This document shows, piece after piece, positions 13,203 to 25,445 of a stretch of DNA of 64,000 nt. Position 1 is the stretch's first letter. Each line of letters opens with the position of its first letter. The notes beneath the pieces are model-generated. The model did no database searches and was not told the DNA's origin. It saw only the letters and a program-made list of their open reading frames with translations. Location of the stretch: the NCBI GenBank assembly GCA_013398295.1, contig VZSF01008968.1:434001-498000 (forward strand), given 5' to 3'. The position numbers and the translations under genes were made by a program. Source of the stretch: Chionis minor. Taxonomy: Eukaryota; Chordata; Aves; Charadriiformes; Chionididae.

Positions 13203-15329
13203 TGGCGCTAGGTGTTAATTAAGGGTATCAGTAAAAACAGCACTCTGCATAATCACAGTCTAGCACTGAATGTAGAACGGGGTAACAGAGCATGTGTGTT
13301 TTAGTGTTGATAAGCAAGTCAGGACTGAGACACCAGGATACAATCAACTCATTCTTGTTGCCTGCCCTGCAGTCTTTGCCCTCTTCACCAGATAGGACTA
13401 CATGTGATAGCAACTTCAGGAAGTTGTAGAAAGAAGATACCTAGACTTAGATGGTGCAATTTTGCTTTGGTGATGTTGACAAGACACAGCTGCACATCTC
13501 CAATGTATGTAGATTGTACTGAGCCACAAAATGTTTATGCATTAGCATTGCATCAGCTTAGCCAGAGCTCCAGAACACCCTTCAAACATTTCAATCTTCA
13601 GAGATGCATTAATTGAGTTATTACATGTTTTACCAGGAGAAACTAGGAGCAGAGAGGCTGAGCCACTTGCACAATGAAATAGAGATCAGGATCCCCAAGG
13701 TACCATTCGAGGCTCAGAAAATCGTTTTTAATCTCAGAGCAAGAGGTAAACATAACCAGTAGATGACTGCATATATGAAACATGACTGAAAATATCCTCT
13801 TCTGTGTTTAAGCAGGCAGGCTATCTGTTAACGAAAGCTTGGGCCTCAGACATTCCTGCTAGAGACCTGGGTGCATTTCAAAACCGAACTAGAACTACTG
13901 CCAAAGCACAGAATCACACTAAACAGCCTTATTTCAGGACAAAGCTCCACTTACTTGAGTAACATCATTTCCTGTGAAAACAATTTAATCCAAGCATAGT
14001 AATTCTGGTAAATTTTATGTTTGCGCAGGAACTGTGCCCTCATGTTATACTCGGAAAAACTCTCATCTCTGAAAAATGTTTTCTTTGATACCCTGTGCAT
14101 GCACTTAATGTTGTCAGTATGAGAAGGGTTGGGGGAGGTTTAGGTGCTGACTGTGCAAAACAGTTGTTTATCTTTCCAAGGACCTATTCATTTATCAATA
14201 TCTTACAAATATAAGTAGGCACAGTTGCTGGATCAGCATAGTAGAAACATTTCCAGGACAGTACTTGTATCTATTCACAACTTCCCTGCAGAGTTTTGTT
14301 TACCTACGTGAATTGTCAGGGCTGACAGCTCAGTTTCTAGTCACACAGGAGTCTGAGAACGCTCCTGCGCTAAATTATTTCAACTTGTATTTGAAGTATT
14401 TCTTTGGGACTGTATCACTGTGCACATGTTCAGGTTTTCGGATAGACACAGCACTTTCCATAGCAACTTCTTCAGTTGACATTGACAGCATTTCTTAACA
14501 TCGGAGAGTCATGAATTATATTGAACTTGATCTACAGAAATTTAAATGAAATTGAGGAAGTAGAAGGCTTAAATCCACCCTGGTTGGCTTGGCTCATATG
14601 TATGTCCAACTTCATAGAAACTGACAGGATAAAATTTAGGATTGTATATTTATTAATATTGCCTACTCAGAGAATACATAACAGCTAGAGATTACTCTTA
14701 TCAGTGTCTGGTCTGATGTACTCAGCTGTACAAAAAGCAAAATCAGGTTGTGCACAGGGCAGAAATAGTATGTAAAGCAAAAAGCTGTAATGTATGTATC
14801 AACTGCTACTTGTTTTCTGAAGAACATGTGTTTGCATCTACTCTTTCCTTTTAGTGCAGAGCTATTGATACTGCATTTTGTATGTACTCTCAGTTGAGAT
14901 GCAAAGTGAAGATTAAGTTTATATTAAAAATGCATATTCAAGAAATCATTACAGCATTTGAAGAAATTTCCAGGAACACACTTTAGATCTTTATTCTTCA
15001 GCCCAAATTATAAGTTTAGGTGTGACAAAAACTTCGTTAATTTCCATTTCTCTATTCCCACAGAAAATGTAGGAGTTTTGATAACTGTAACTATTTTCTC
15101 CTTAGGTATTTTTCACGGTACTGTCCCATTCTGGCATAAGACTTGCAGCTTTCTTCCCAGAGCTCGGAAAATTATCTTCTAGGTAACAGACCCAAAGGCC
15201 TGAAAACTCCTTTCATTGCATATCATCCAAAAAATTACAATAATAAGAAAAAGATTTAAAAAACTACATTTATGCACATACATTTTAGTATGTTCTTTGG
15301 ACGCCAGCTCTTTAAAGGTTATTATATTA

Positions 15330-15358
15330 ACTTTGTGTGAGGCAGCCTCACACAAAGT
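15330..15358. repeat. Perfect 29-bp palindrome, 14-bp arms
   Basis: The left arm ACTTTGTGTGAGGC is exactly the reverse complement of the right arm GCCTCACACAAAGT, with a single A at the centre. The flanking bases do not extend the pairing. No gene or mobile-element border is recognised beside it. Confidence 0.85.
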
Positions 15359-15933
15359 AGGGGGAAGAGGAGAGAAAGCTTTCTGCTGGCTTCATCTTTG
15401 ATGCTATTAATGTGTTCCAGGTCTTATTGAACTACGCAGAATGTATATGTAACCAAGCTGTTCTATACTGTTTAACCTATATTATATAGCTGTGCTCAGT
15501 AGTAAAGTAGCCACAAGTTACGTTCCGTGATGAATTGGAAACACAACAGTGCCTTAAGCACCCAATGCATCTGTCGTGGCATACTCCAAAGACCTTCACT
15601 TTTCATTCCAAAACCTAATTCTAGGGGAATGAGAAGAGGTTCTTGGTGGTATGCAGCATTTCAGAAATCATTTGGATGGAAAAGTGACTGTCAACCACAG
15701 GAATTCCCTCTATTAGGCAAAAACTGGCATGCAGACCATACAGGTAAAAGTGGCAGCCTGAGGTAACTCATTGTCACTTGGAATGAAACAAACTCATCCT
15801 TTTCATTCTTTGTCAAAACATGTGAATCTTGCCCTGGATAAAATCTGAAAGGAAAATGCAACTTAATGTCTAATTAATGTAAGATTACTGCACCCTTTGT
15901 ATTGTAATGGTTTCGTCTTTTTTTTTTAAGTGC

Positions 15934-16410
15934 ATTCATAGAATCATAGAACCATGGGATGGTTTGGGTTGGGAGCGACCTTAAAGATCATCTAGTGCCA
16001 ACCCCCCTGCCATGAGCAGAGACACCTTCCACTACACCAGGTTACTCAAAGCCCCACCCAATCTGGCCTTGAACACCTCCAGGGATGGGGCATCCATAAC
16101 TTCTCTGGGCAACCTGTTCCAGTGCCTCACTAGCCTCACAGTGAAAAACTTCTTCCTAATATCTAACCTAAGTCTACCCTCTTTCAGCTTAAAACAGTTA
16201 CCTCTCATCCTATCACTATGCTACCTAATAAAGAGTCCCTCCCCATCTTTCCTGTAGGCCCCTTTCAGATACTGGCAGGCTGTTCTAAGGTCTCCCGAGA
16301 GCCTTCTCTTCCCTAGGCTGAGCAACCCCAACTCTCTCAGCCTGTCTTCACAGGAGAGATGCTCCTGCCCTCTGATCATCTTTGCGTCCCTCCTCTGGAC
16401 TCATTCAGGC
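15934..16410 (-). mobile_element. CR1 LINE, 5'-truncated 3' end
   Basis: On the plus strand the sequence opens with the reversed CR1 tail (TCATAGAATCATAGAACC). It then runs through the familiar CR1 3' region with phrases such as CTTCTCTGGGCAACCTGTTCCAGTG and TGCCTCACAGTGAAAAACTTCTTCC in slightly mutated form. Orientation is minus. About 475 bases remain, covering the 3' end of ORF2 and the 3'UTR. Similarity fades near 16,410, the usual 5' truncation of non-LTR retrotransposition. It is inactive. Confidence 0.9.
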
Positions 16411-19400
16411 CCCTCAAGCTTTTACTACCTTGATCCAATGACAGACTATTACTATTGCATTATCAGCTAAATGATACCTTATTTTAGCACAACTGCGAAT
16501 GACCTGAAATTCTAACTAGATCAATGAAGTGCTTTTTACTCTGTAAAGCACAGAAAAGATGACCTTGGCATTTTCTACCTTGTTCACTATTACTATTTCA
16601 ATCACAGATGGATAACGAGCAGTTGTTAGAACTTAAGTGATCTATAGTCACAGGCAAGCTTAACTTTTATTTGGTGATTATGAGGAAAGGACTGAGATAA
16701 GGTCTTCAGGTCTTCATACTAGTTTTAACTCAATACAGATGCTAGACCAATTCAGCAGTTCCACCTGGTTTGTGTTCTTCCACAAGCTGATTAGCAGCAG
16801 TAGTAGGGCAAGAGAGGTGCTGCCAAACAGCATTCAAGCAATAGTAGACAGCCAGCATCAATTTTTTAAAGTCAGTTTTGGTTTGCAGCCCTTTTCTGCA
16901 AACCACATAAGCACATGCTTAATTCCAGCGGCCACTGCAGCAAGAGGAAAGCAGACTTCAGGTGGTACCAAATCCCTCCATTTTAACTATTTCATTTTTC
17001 TCTGTTTTGAGGGTCTCTATAACTGCAGAGGCAACTGTCCACAAACAACATAATTTTGTATCTATTTTTAGTAGTGTCAGATGTTGATTTTTGTATTTTA
17101 ACTAATACTATTTACAATAATGACACTGCAAGAGAAAAACGAGACAGAAATACACATTATTTTGGTAAAGCACAGATGAATTTGCTAATTAGAAGACATG
17201 TATACATAAATCATACCTCAGAGAAATCCAAGAGCTTGATGTCTGCAACAGAGAAATATTGCTGCAGTAAAGATTATTCAGTAGGGAGATGGCTTTGATG
17301 ATTAAGGCTGAAAGATTTGTTGTGACCCTAACTCATAAAGAATCAAAAATGCAGAATAATTCAAAATAAATCCATGTTTATAATGGCAACAGAGAGAAGG
17401 TGCTTGCGGGTTTGTATTAGAGACCAATAATGAAAAGAATTGCCCTTGAAATTTTTGCATCTTAGGCCTATAGCACTATAGCACCTTCTAAAAAACATAG
17501 CACTGGTAAGTAATCTTGCCTTTAAAAAGTCTAATAGAAGCATTTTATTTATTTAACAATATTGGATGGGACTAGAACTATTAAAGTTTGACAACAGCAG
17601 CTTTCCGTGAGGAAGAAGGAATGCCTAGTGGGTAGCAGAGCTGTACATGATGGAGAGTTACAGAAATAAAAGATTAACACAGAGAAAGATGTTGGTTGCA
17701 TTTGCGATGATGTTTATTTCACATCTGAATCTGCCACCATGCTCTGCCTCTTCCCAAATGACATGTTCAGTGGTCACAAGAGAGCCTGCAGCATTCATCT
17801 GCAGCTAGTCATCCTTCTCAAGAATCACAGTATGGATCAATTCACAAAGTACCAATTTATAATCCTTGCCATAAATTCTAAAAAAAAAATTAAAAAAAAT
17901 CAACACTGTAGATTTTTAAGGAATCTTAACATACATTGCTTTGTAAATCATTTACTAATAATGAGCAATACCTTGTCCAATGGAATAAGGACACATGCTT
18001 CTCCTCTTAAGTGTAGGTGGCTTTCAGTCAATTGCTTTACGAGTGTGCAGCATCTATCAATATCACTATGTTACTCTCTTGTTATATTAAAAAAAATTGC
18101 ATTTTTCCTCTCATTCAGAAGTACTACTACTATTCACCAATATTCAAGATAATTGTGACTAAAGATGGAGGGTAGAAAGTTGCTGGTGAACTTAAGATAT
18201 TTACGAATGTTAAAGGGACAGTTATGTAAATTCAAATATTACTGTGCTGGTAAGTTTCATTCCCAATGGACACACATTCAAAGTAATAACAAACTTTATG
18301 TTTGTATAATTTCACAAGGTGCTGGTAATAAGCAAATATTTTCCACTACCCTGTTTTTTGTCTACATCAAACATACAGTACTTTAGCACTAACAAGGAAA
18401 AAAAATTTTCTGAGCTTCGAAACACTGATGTGCAAAACCAATAGTCCTTGATTGAAGTCAGACCAGATATATAGTATAGTATATATCTTTGCTTCATCAT
18501 GATGAATTTTCTGGCTGAATTTTATTTGAGTCTGTGTCACTGACTCAGTGTGTCCATTATTTAAAGGACCTAACTCCATCTCAGTCTTAAAATACTGAAT
18601 TCTTCTATATACATAGATATAGACAAACAATGAATCAAGCTATCTTGGCCTAAGAGATGCCTGATGTCCAGTAATAGGTCACAGTAGATGCTTTGGCTAT
18701 ATAATTTATTCCACATTTATGCAACATTATTTGTAAAAACTTTTTGAAGTAGTTTTGTTATTCTTTTCTCATCTTATGTTTGAAATACATTTGCCATTAG
18801 CTGGTCCCAGAAAAGGAGGCAGTGCCTACACATCACTTGCACAGAAAATTCACTAAGGAGCTTAGTATTCATTAGAAAAGAACCTGAGCATTATTATGGT
18901 TAGATAGCAATAATTAGAAATTGTCTGCAGTATCCCCAGATGTCATCTTAAGAACAGCTCTAAGATGCTCTGACTCACAACTCTGCTGAACACTTTCTAC
19001 ATCTAATATTTGTCATGTTAAATTCAGTTTCTCTGGAGTACTTGTTTTTTGCCACATTGTGAGGAGTACATGACTTCTTTTACGTATATTCCCTCCCACA
19101 TACAAACTCTTCAGGGAAAAAGTATTCTTTTTCCTCCATTACAAGAAAATGTTATTAAATGATAAAATTATCCACACACATTCATTTCAGGCCTTCCTTG
19201 CTGAGTTTTATCACGGTCAGGCAAAGGCTCCTCAACAAACAAGTGAGACAGCTGTGAGTGGGGTCAGTAAGCCAATGGCTTCAGAAGGGACATAGCAATC
19301 AACAAAACAAGGCTGAAGTGGAATCCCTTCGAGCACAGGCCTGCAAAGAAGTTCCTTGCAGAACAGCAAGAACAGCAGAACATGTTCTGTTCGGGGGAAT

Positions 19401-20167
19401 CAGCACCCCTCCCAAGGCTTGAAGAACAGCCAGGCCTAGAGGGTTATGACCAGCAGCAGACACTCCAGTTGGAAGCAAGTCATTCTCTGCAGGAAAACAC
19501 CACTAACATTAGAACCAAGAGGAAGGGTAAATGTGACAAGAGGACTGAAAAGTTAACGTGCATCAGTTTTAACTATCCTTATTGGGAACAACTTGTAGTA
19601 ATTGAGTAATCTGGACTTGAAGTGTTAATAACGTTCAGTGCTAGTAACTGGACTAATAACAGTCTTCTTGAAGTCTTTCAATTCTATTAATCAACAAATT
19701 TTTGGCTTGCATAGGAAGTGTTTCTTTAGCTCACCAATTGCGTGGATGTTTGGCTTGGTACTCCAATCATGAAGACTGGCTAGCAAATCGAAATGCAACA
19801 ACTTCACGGAGAATACAGGCAAACCAGGCTCTGCTTTAGATGCAACATGAACACTCATCATAGAGACCTGGTATCATTTTTGATGTTTGCTCTACACCCT
19901 TTGGCAAAAGGAGATGGAAGATACTTGCTTCTCAGATCTGACATTAGCTTGGGAGATAACAGCTTACAGTGCCAAGATTAAAAACCCAGGAGTAAGGAAA
20001 ACTCAGCAGAACTTCAGTAAATCCCACACGAAGTAAAATCAAACCAAGGAAAAGTATTTCTTCAGTACGGTCAAACAAATGTGTACTATTTAAAAATCGT
20101 GTCAGTTTCCGATTAGCTTGTTAAGATATACAAGGAAGACACATCAGACATATACTTCGTAAAGTTA
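16411..20167. other. Non-coding stretch downstream of NXNL2
   Basis: The sequence is AT-rich and I recognise no exon, RNA gene or repeat family. Open frames are short, up to about 137 codons at 17,739-18,152, and rich in residues coded by AT-rich codons, as expected by chance. Confidence 0.55.
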
Positions 20168-20173
20168 TTTATT
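20168..20173 (-). terminator. Candidate NXNL2 polyadenylation signal
   Basis: Minus-strand AATAAA lies about 405 bases beyond the NXNL2 stop codon. A second AATAAA lies at 20,312-20,317, about 260 bases beyond the stop. Either could end the transcript. Confidence 0.35.
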
Positions 20174-20578
20174 AAAGGAAACTATTCCCTGAATAAAATA
20201 CGTGCTAATCACCAGAAAAACAAAGTCATTAAAAATAGGTTTGTGCATAAATACAATTTTTACCGTACAAATTTTGCAAAGTAAATGTTTGCATAGATTT
20301 CACAGTGCTCCTTTATTACTATCTAAACCAGCCTATCCTCCAGAAGTTCTTCAGTATTATCAGGAATGCTTTGGTTCATACTGAATATAGTAGATAGAAC
20401 AATACAAGAAAAACAGCAACTGCATTTTAAGACTTACTAATCGTCAAGTTGAAAACAACTGTTGTTTACAAGCAAAGATAAATAAGCCTTACCCTTCTTG
20501 TTCTGAACAAGGCAACAATCTTTTCAGAGCTCTACAAAGTTGTCCATGATGCCTTATCTTGCTTCATCTGCCAACTTT
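20174..20578 (-). other. Probable NXNL2 3' untranslated region
   Basis: The interval lies between the NXNL2 stop codon and the more distal of two nearby AATAAA hexamers on the minus strand. It contains no recognised repeat. The extent is inferred from the signals alone. Confidence 0.35.
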
Positions 20579-20747
20579 TTAGCTAGAAAAATTCTGAAAG
20601 ATATCTGCACCCTCAAGCCAGTTCCGAAAACAGGACAGCCCTTTGTCTCTGATCTGTTTTCTTCCCTTGTCAGTAATGACTTCTCCAGTTTGTTTCACAA
20701 TCACCAGTTTAGGAATTGCTGTTATGTTGTATTTCTTCTTCAGATCA
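20579..20747 (-). CDS. NXNL2: NXNL2 last coding exon (C-terminal half)
   Basis: This exon encodes the C-terminal part of nucleoredoxin-like protein 2 (rod-derived cone viability factor 2), a thioredoxin-fold protein of photoreceptors and other neurons. The minus-strand frame reads DLKKKYNITAIPKLVIVKQ, then a GEVITDKGRKQIRDKG segment, and ends ADIFQNFSS followed by TAA at 20,581-20,579. The AIPKLV segment carries the cis-proline found in thioredoxin folds, and the end matches the family's C-terminus. The acceptor is CCCCTCAG; the exon starts with T, which completes the CA left by the first exon to give His. This restores the family sequence HDPYKHDLKKKY. It is the same strand and order as human NXNL2 downstream of SPIN1. 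The frame is intact with no stop or shift. Confidence 0.95.
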
Positions 20748-23700
20748 CTGAGGGGAAAAAATTAAAAATAAAACACACCATTAGGGAGCATTTTAAGAAA
20801 ACCCCTAGTCTCTCATGAAGGCTACTGTGGTCAGGATGCACGGGACAGCAGAAGCGATGAGTGCCCTGGCTTTCTCAGAGCTTGAGGCAGAGCACTGGGT
20901 AGTATTAGGGAGATGAACAAGGCTGCAGCTGGGAGTTTACATGGCTAAACAGCTCAGGGAGTTCAGAGAGTTGCAGGCCCCTTCCTGTAGCTGCTCTTCA
21001 CTGCTGCCTGTGGTCTCCACAAGAGCAGAGACTGAATCTCAGAGACTATAAACTGCATGGAAGGAAGGTGTAACACACCCTTCCACCTTGCTTTTACTAG
21101 CCAGAAACGGATGTTTTCTGGTCCCTTTTTACTGGATAGGAGGAGGAGGATCTCACTTAAATTAGCATTAGAGATTTATTCCCATACAAAGATGTTGAAG
21201 TGTGCCAATCCCATAGACCTGCTTCCTAGAATCTCCATTAAAGCATGATGCATAATGCTTCAGTGTAAACAGGAGTGACTGGAGAAATGCCTTAAACTCC
21301 CCTCAGTGAAACAGGCCTTCTCCATACAGAAATGTAAGTAATCGAAAGACTTGGAATAAGGGCCACCCATCTAAGCTGTCCAAGAAAAATATTTCAACAA
21401 CTCCTCTTTCCATCACACGGGCAATAGTGGCCATTTCTCTATATCAGGAGATAGAAAAATCCAGATAGGTGACAAATAACTCGGTCCTAAACAGCCTGTT
21501 TTATAACAAAACATACTTAAAATACAGTTAAAAAATTAAAGAGCCATAGAAAACAGTGATGTTCCATGAACAAAATGAGGATCTATTCAAACAATTGATG
21601 AGTAGGTAACACAGAAGAAATTAGTAACGAAAGACTTCTGAAGGATGGAAATTTAATGGGATCAAACTCAAGGTGCATGGAAAATTAAAAATTGGATTAT
21701 TAATACTGGAAATAAAAATAGTATTTGGGAGGGAAAAACTAGAGGACACAAAACATCCAAAGAGAAACAAAAATACTTGCTGACACTGGTACATGATAAA
21801 TAATTAAGGGATGACTACTAATTACACACCACAGAGACAAAAATGCACAAAGAGCAGGCTATGAGCCACATGAAGTAGCAAAACAGAATTCACTGTTTAT
21901 ATAGATGAGTTGAAAGACACAACTAAGATGCAAACAAAGGGAATATGCAAAACCAGGAGAGAGAATCAAAGAATACTGCATAGTAAGCCACTTCAGTTGA
22001 GTATGACACTGGCAACAGAATGGCAAGATGGAAAACATTTCCAAGGAAAACATTTTAACAGCTATGACATAGTTTACTTGTTACAGGACAAAATAAAGAA
22101 GGAAAAAAAGAGCAAGGCACATGGATCTATCTTTATAGAAAGACAGTATCTTCTGTATCGGAAATTCACCTCATGTGGAAGGGTGATACTTCAGTGCAAA
22201 TGAAAAAGTAAAATTCAGGACACAAATAAGCCAGAAAAAATATTTTGAGACTAACATTCACTAGCACTGACATCAACTTTTTGGCATGAATTGTATTAAT
22301 TCACAACAGAGGTAATTAAAAGGCAGTCAATGAGCTCTAAGCTCATAAAACATCTCAATGGACATCAGATAAAATCAGAGTTAGCTGTTGAGAGTGCTGC
22401 TCAACAGGAGGAGCATCAAGTGTTTCCAGGAACTCCAGAACCAGTTCACTGCCCCAGCTCCAACTGAAAAAGAAAAGCAGATAAAGAATGGCTGAACTTT
22501 CCTGCCATGTTTATCAGGACACTGCAAAAACAAATTCTTTCCAAATACACAGCAATAGCAGAAACACTACTTTCATTAACACTGTATGTCCAAAGAAGAG
22601 AGGAAACCATTTGCTGAATACAAATAACAGGCAGAGAAATGGGTTTAGACTGATGATTTTGAAGTCAGAATCACACTGGAGTGTTTCCTGACCCTTTTCA
22701 AACTAAGCTAAGAGGCAGGAAAACTATTACCTACCTCCTAACATGTCACATTATTCATAGGTCATCCTTGGCACATCTATTCATTGTACCAGATGTTAAC
22801 ATTGGACAGCCATGAATGAAAAAATATAGATGCTAATGAATTTGTGATGTTAATTTTGGAAGGCAGAAGCTGAAGTAAGGATCTTTTAGCACATTGTCCT
22901 CACAAGTGATACTCTACAACTTAGAGGTAAGAATGCAAGCTATGGTGACAGATATGCTGGTATCTAATAAGAAAAGTAAGGAACATAAAATCTACACCTA
23001 AGATGGAAGTTGTGAAGGCTAAAAGAAATCCCAGAAATATGTAACTGGTTTTGAGGAAGAGGTCATCTGTTTCCAGAAAGCATAAAAGAAACAGGTTAAG
23101 TAAACTGAATAGGTCAGCTAAAAGTAACAACCTCCCCAAAAGAAATGTAATCTGTTGGATGGAAAATTACCTCGCTGCATTGTATTATATCAAAGTGAGC
23201 AGAAATTAATCACCTTCAGAAGAATCAGAGGAGAGAGACACAACAAACAATAATGAAATAGCCAACTTCCAAAATATGTAAAACATCACTTAAAACACTA
23301 AATGGAAATGTAGTGCCTCAGCACCACCGCTACATGCAAGAACATCTGTATGAGGTTCAAACGTCAAGGAATTTTGATTGAGTAGATAAAAGAGATTTGC
23401 AAACATTGTTAAAAAATACAAGACGTTACTATATAGACATTCTCCATGATTTCCTGGAAAAAAGGAGTTATCTTAAAAATACAGAAAGTGACAAGTGAAA
23501 TACTGTCCCAGACAAGGCATTCCTGAAACACACCTTTCCTTCTGTTTTTTTCTTTAAGGGAAGAAAAATCAACAGGCAAAGGATACTGCTCTGCCGTTAT
23601 GTTGGTTGAGCAACAGTGCAGGAAATATTACAGAAGAAGCAATAACACGGTCTGGCAACAGGCTCGTTTTCTCAGTGGATTCTGAAAAGCAAGCAACCAA

Positions 23701-24586
23701 GAAACCCCACAGACTTCTCTGAAGTCTACTAGAATAGGAGAAAAAAACATTCCAAAGCAAGTCCATGTAGAAACGACGTAGAACGGTCACCTCATACCAC
23801 GTCTATGACAAACCAGATGGCTGGAAGATGTATTTTACTGGTTCAGTGGACAATAAAATAGCTTGAGATTCCTAACACAAATGTGGCAATCAGGGACAGA
23901 ACAGTAGGAAATTGAAGGTAATTTGCTATGCAGACTGGAAACTAACACTTTGCTTTCCTAAGGGAATGCATATATAGCTTATCCACTCCAGCATGGCATT
24001 TTGTTTATGCAGCTCCCGGGCTGAAGGTTGCTTACATCAAACCAGACTGAAGCATGCACAAATTTTGCTTACATTTGTGTGCAACTTGTAAAATTAATGG
24101 ACCTGAAGAAGGCCCAGGAACAGTTCTGCAGACAATGCTTCTTAATCACTATGTATGTGTGTACAGGTGCTTACAAAAACAACTTTTTTAAAACCTGTTA
24201 AGGTCATCCTCTCCTATAGGGAACTCAAATCCTGTGACTCACCCGCACAAACTACATATGCGCCATGGGACTAACTCCAATGACAATTTATGAAATCATT
24301 AACTAGAAATAGAAACATCACATGTGCTACAAACTCAATTCTATTAGAGTAAAATACAATGATGTAACTAATGACATTCTTAAAAATCAGCTGCCTAGCT
24401 ATTCACAAGTAAATCTAAGAGTAAATACAGTGTCTCACTGACTAGAAAAATCTAAGACCCAAACAGACAACGCAGAAGAGGAAGCTGTAATAAAATATAG
24501 CTATGGAAGGCTAACAAGCAGCGAACCTTTTAGCCAAATCCTTTGAGATATCAGACCTTGGCCGCGCAGGTTACAACATGAGAGGG

Positions 24587-25297
24587 TGTTGTGGGTTTGG
24601 GCCAGACTGGCCCAAGGAAGCCGAGCGACAGATGTTGCCTCTCTCCTGCTGAGCAGGAGTGAGAAGAGACGAGTTTAGTAAGAACTAAGCTACTTCAATG
24701 AAATATAAAGAATAAAATAATAAAAAGAAAATAATGAAATATATACAAAACACTATCAAGCTCCCAGGATGACAATCACGTCTCCAGCAGGCACTGGGGA
24801 AGTCCCAGACTGGACTCAGCAATGGATGGGAACTGGATTCTTGATCAGGAACACACCGATCGGGATCAAAGGCAGACAAACAGACGGAGTCCTCCTCGGA
24901 CACCAGCCACTGAAGAAAGAGAGGTGACCCTTTGATCCCTCAGCTTTTATACTGAGCATGAGGCACATGGGATGCAATACACTGTTTGGTCAGTTTCAGG
25001 TAACTTGTCCTGTCCTTTGCTCCCCACAGGTAGGATCCCTCTACGCTTTTCCACTTCTAACCCTCCAACGGGGCAAATAACAAAGTTATAGTCTGGCCTT
25101 GGTTGTTATAGCAGTAAGTGTAAGCAAGAGCCTCTCTGCATCCCGTGCCTTGGTGTCAGCTATAAACATGGGTCATATTGCTCTGAGAAAGGGTAGTTTT
25201 CTGCACAATATGCTTCCAATTTCAGCAGTTAGCAGAGGCCTACTTAGAAAGCGAGTTACAGAACAAAATTGGTCCCGTTTTACCTCAAACCAGGACA
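24587..25297 (-). mobile_element. Solo LTR, ERVL-type, with 5-bp TSD
   Basis: A 711-base element begins TG and ends CA on either strand and is flanked by the identical 5-base repeat GAGGG at 24,582-24,586 and 25,298-25,302. Read on the minus strand it opens TGTCCTGGTTTGAGG and has a TATA box (GTATAAAAGC) near its middle at about 24,944-24,953, as an LTR promoter would. No retroviral internal sequence adjoins it, so it is a solo LTR left by recombination. Five-base duplications fit the ERVL class. A related copy in the same orientation lies at 39,782-40,531. Confidence 0.88.
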
Positions 25298-25445
25298 GAG
25301 GGCAACCTTCATTTGCATGTGAAATACCAAAAAGATTAAATTAAGATTGAAGCAAAGTGGAAGTCATTATCATTGTTACGTCTTGTGATTCTCACAAGAA
25401 GGCTCGATGAAAGTTTTTGAGAGCACAGATTTTGTATTACTACAT

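Larger units (their letters stand above)
8800..15329. other. Non-coding stretch, no gene recognised
   Basis: No protein family, RNA gene or mobile element could be supported. A minus-strand open frame of 109 codons at 12,751-13,080 matches nothing I know and is overlapped by plus-strand frames of similar length. Short local duplications are listed separately. Confidence 0.55.

Noticed and set aside
16012..16257. Plus-strand open frame of 81 codons
   Set aside because: Antisense of the CR1 3' end.
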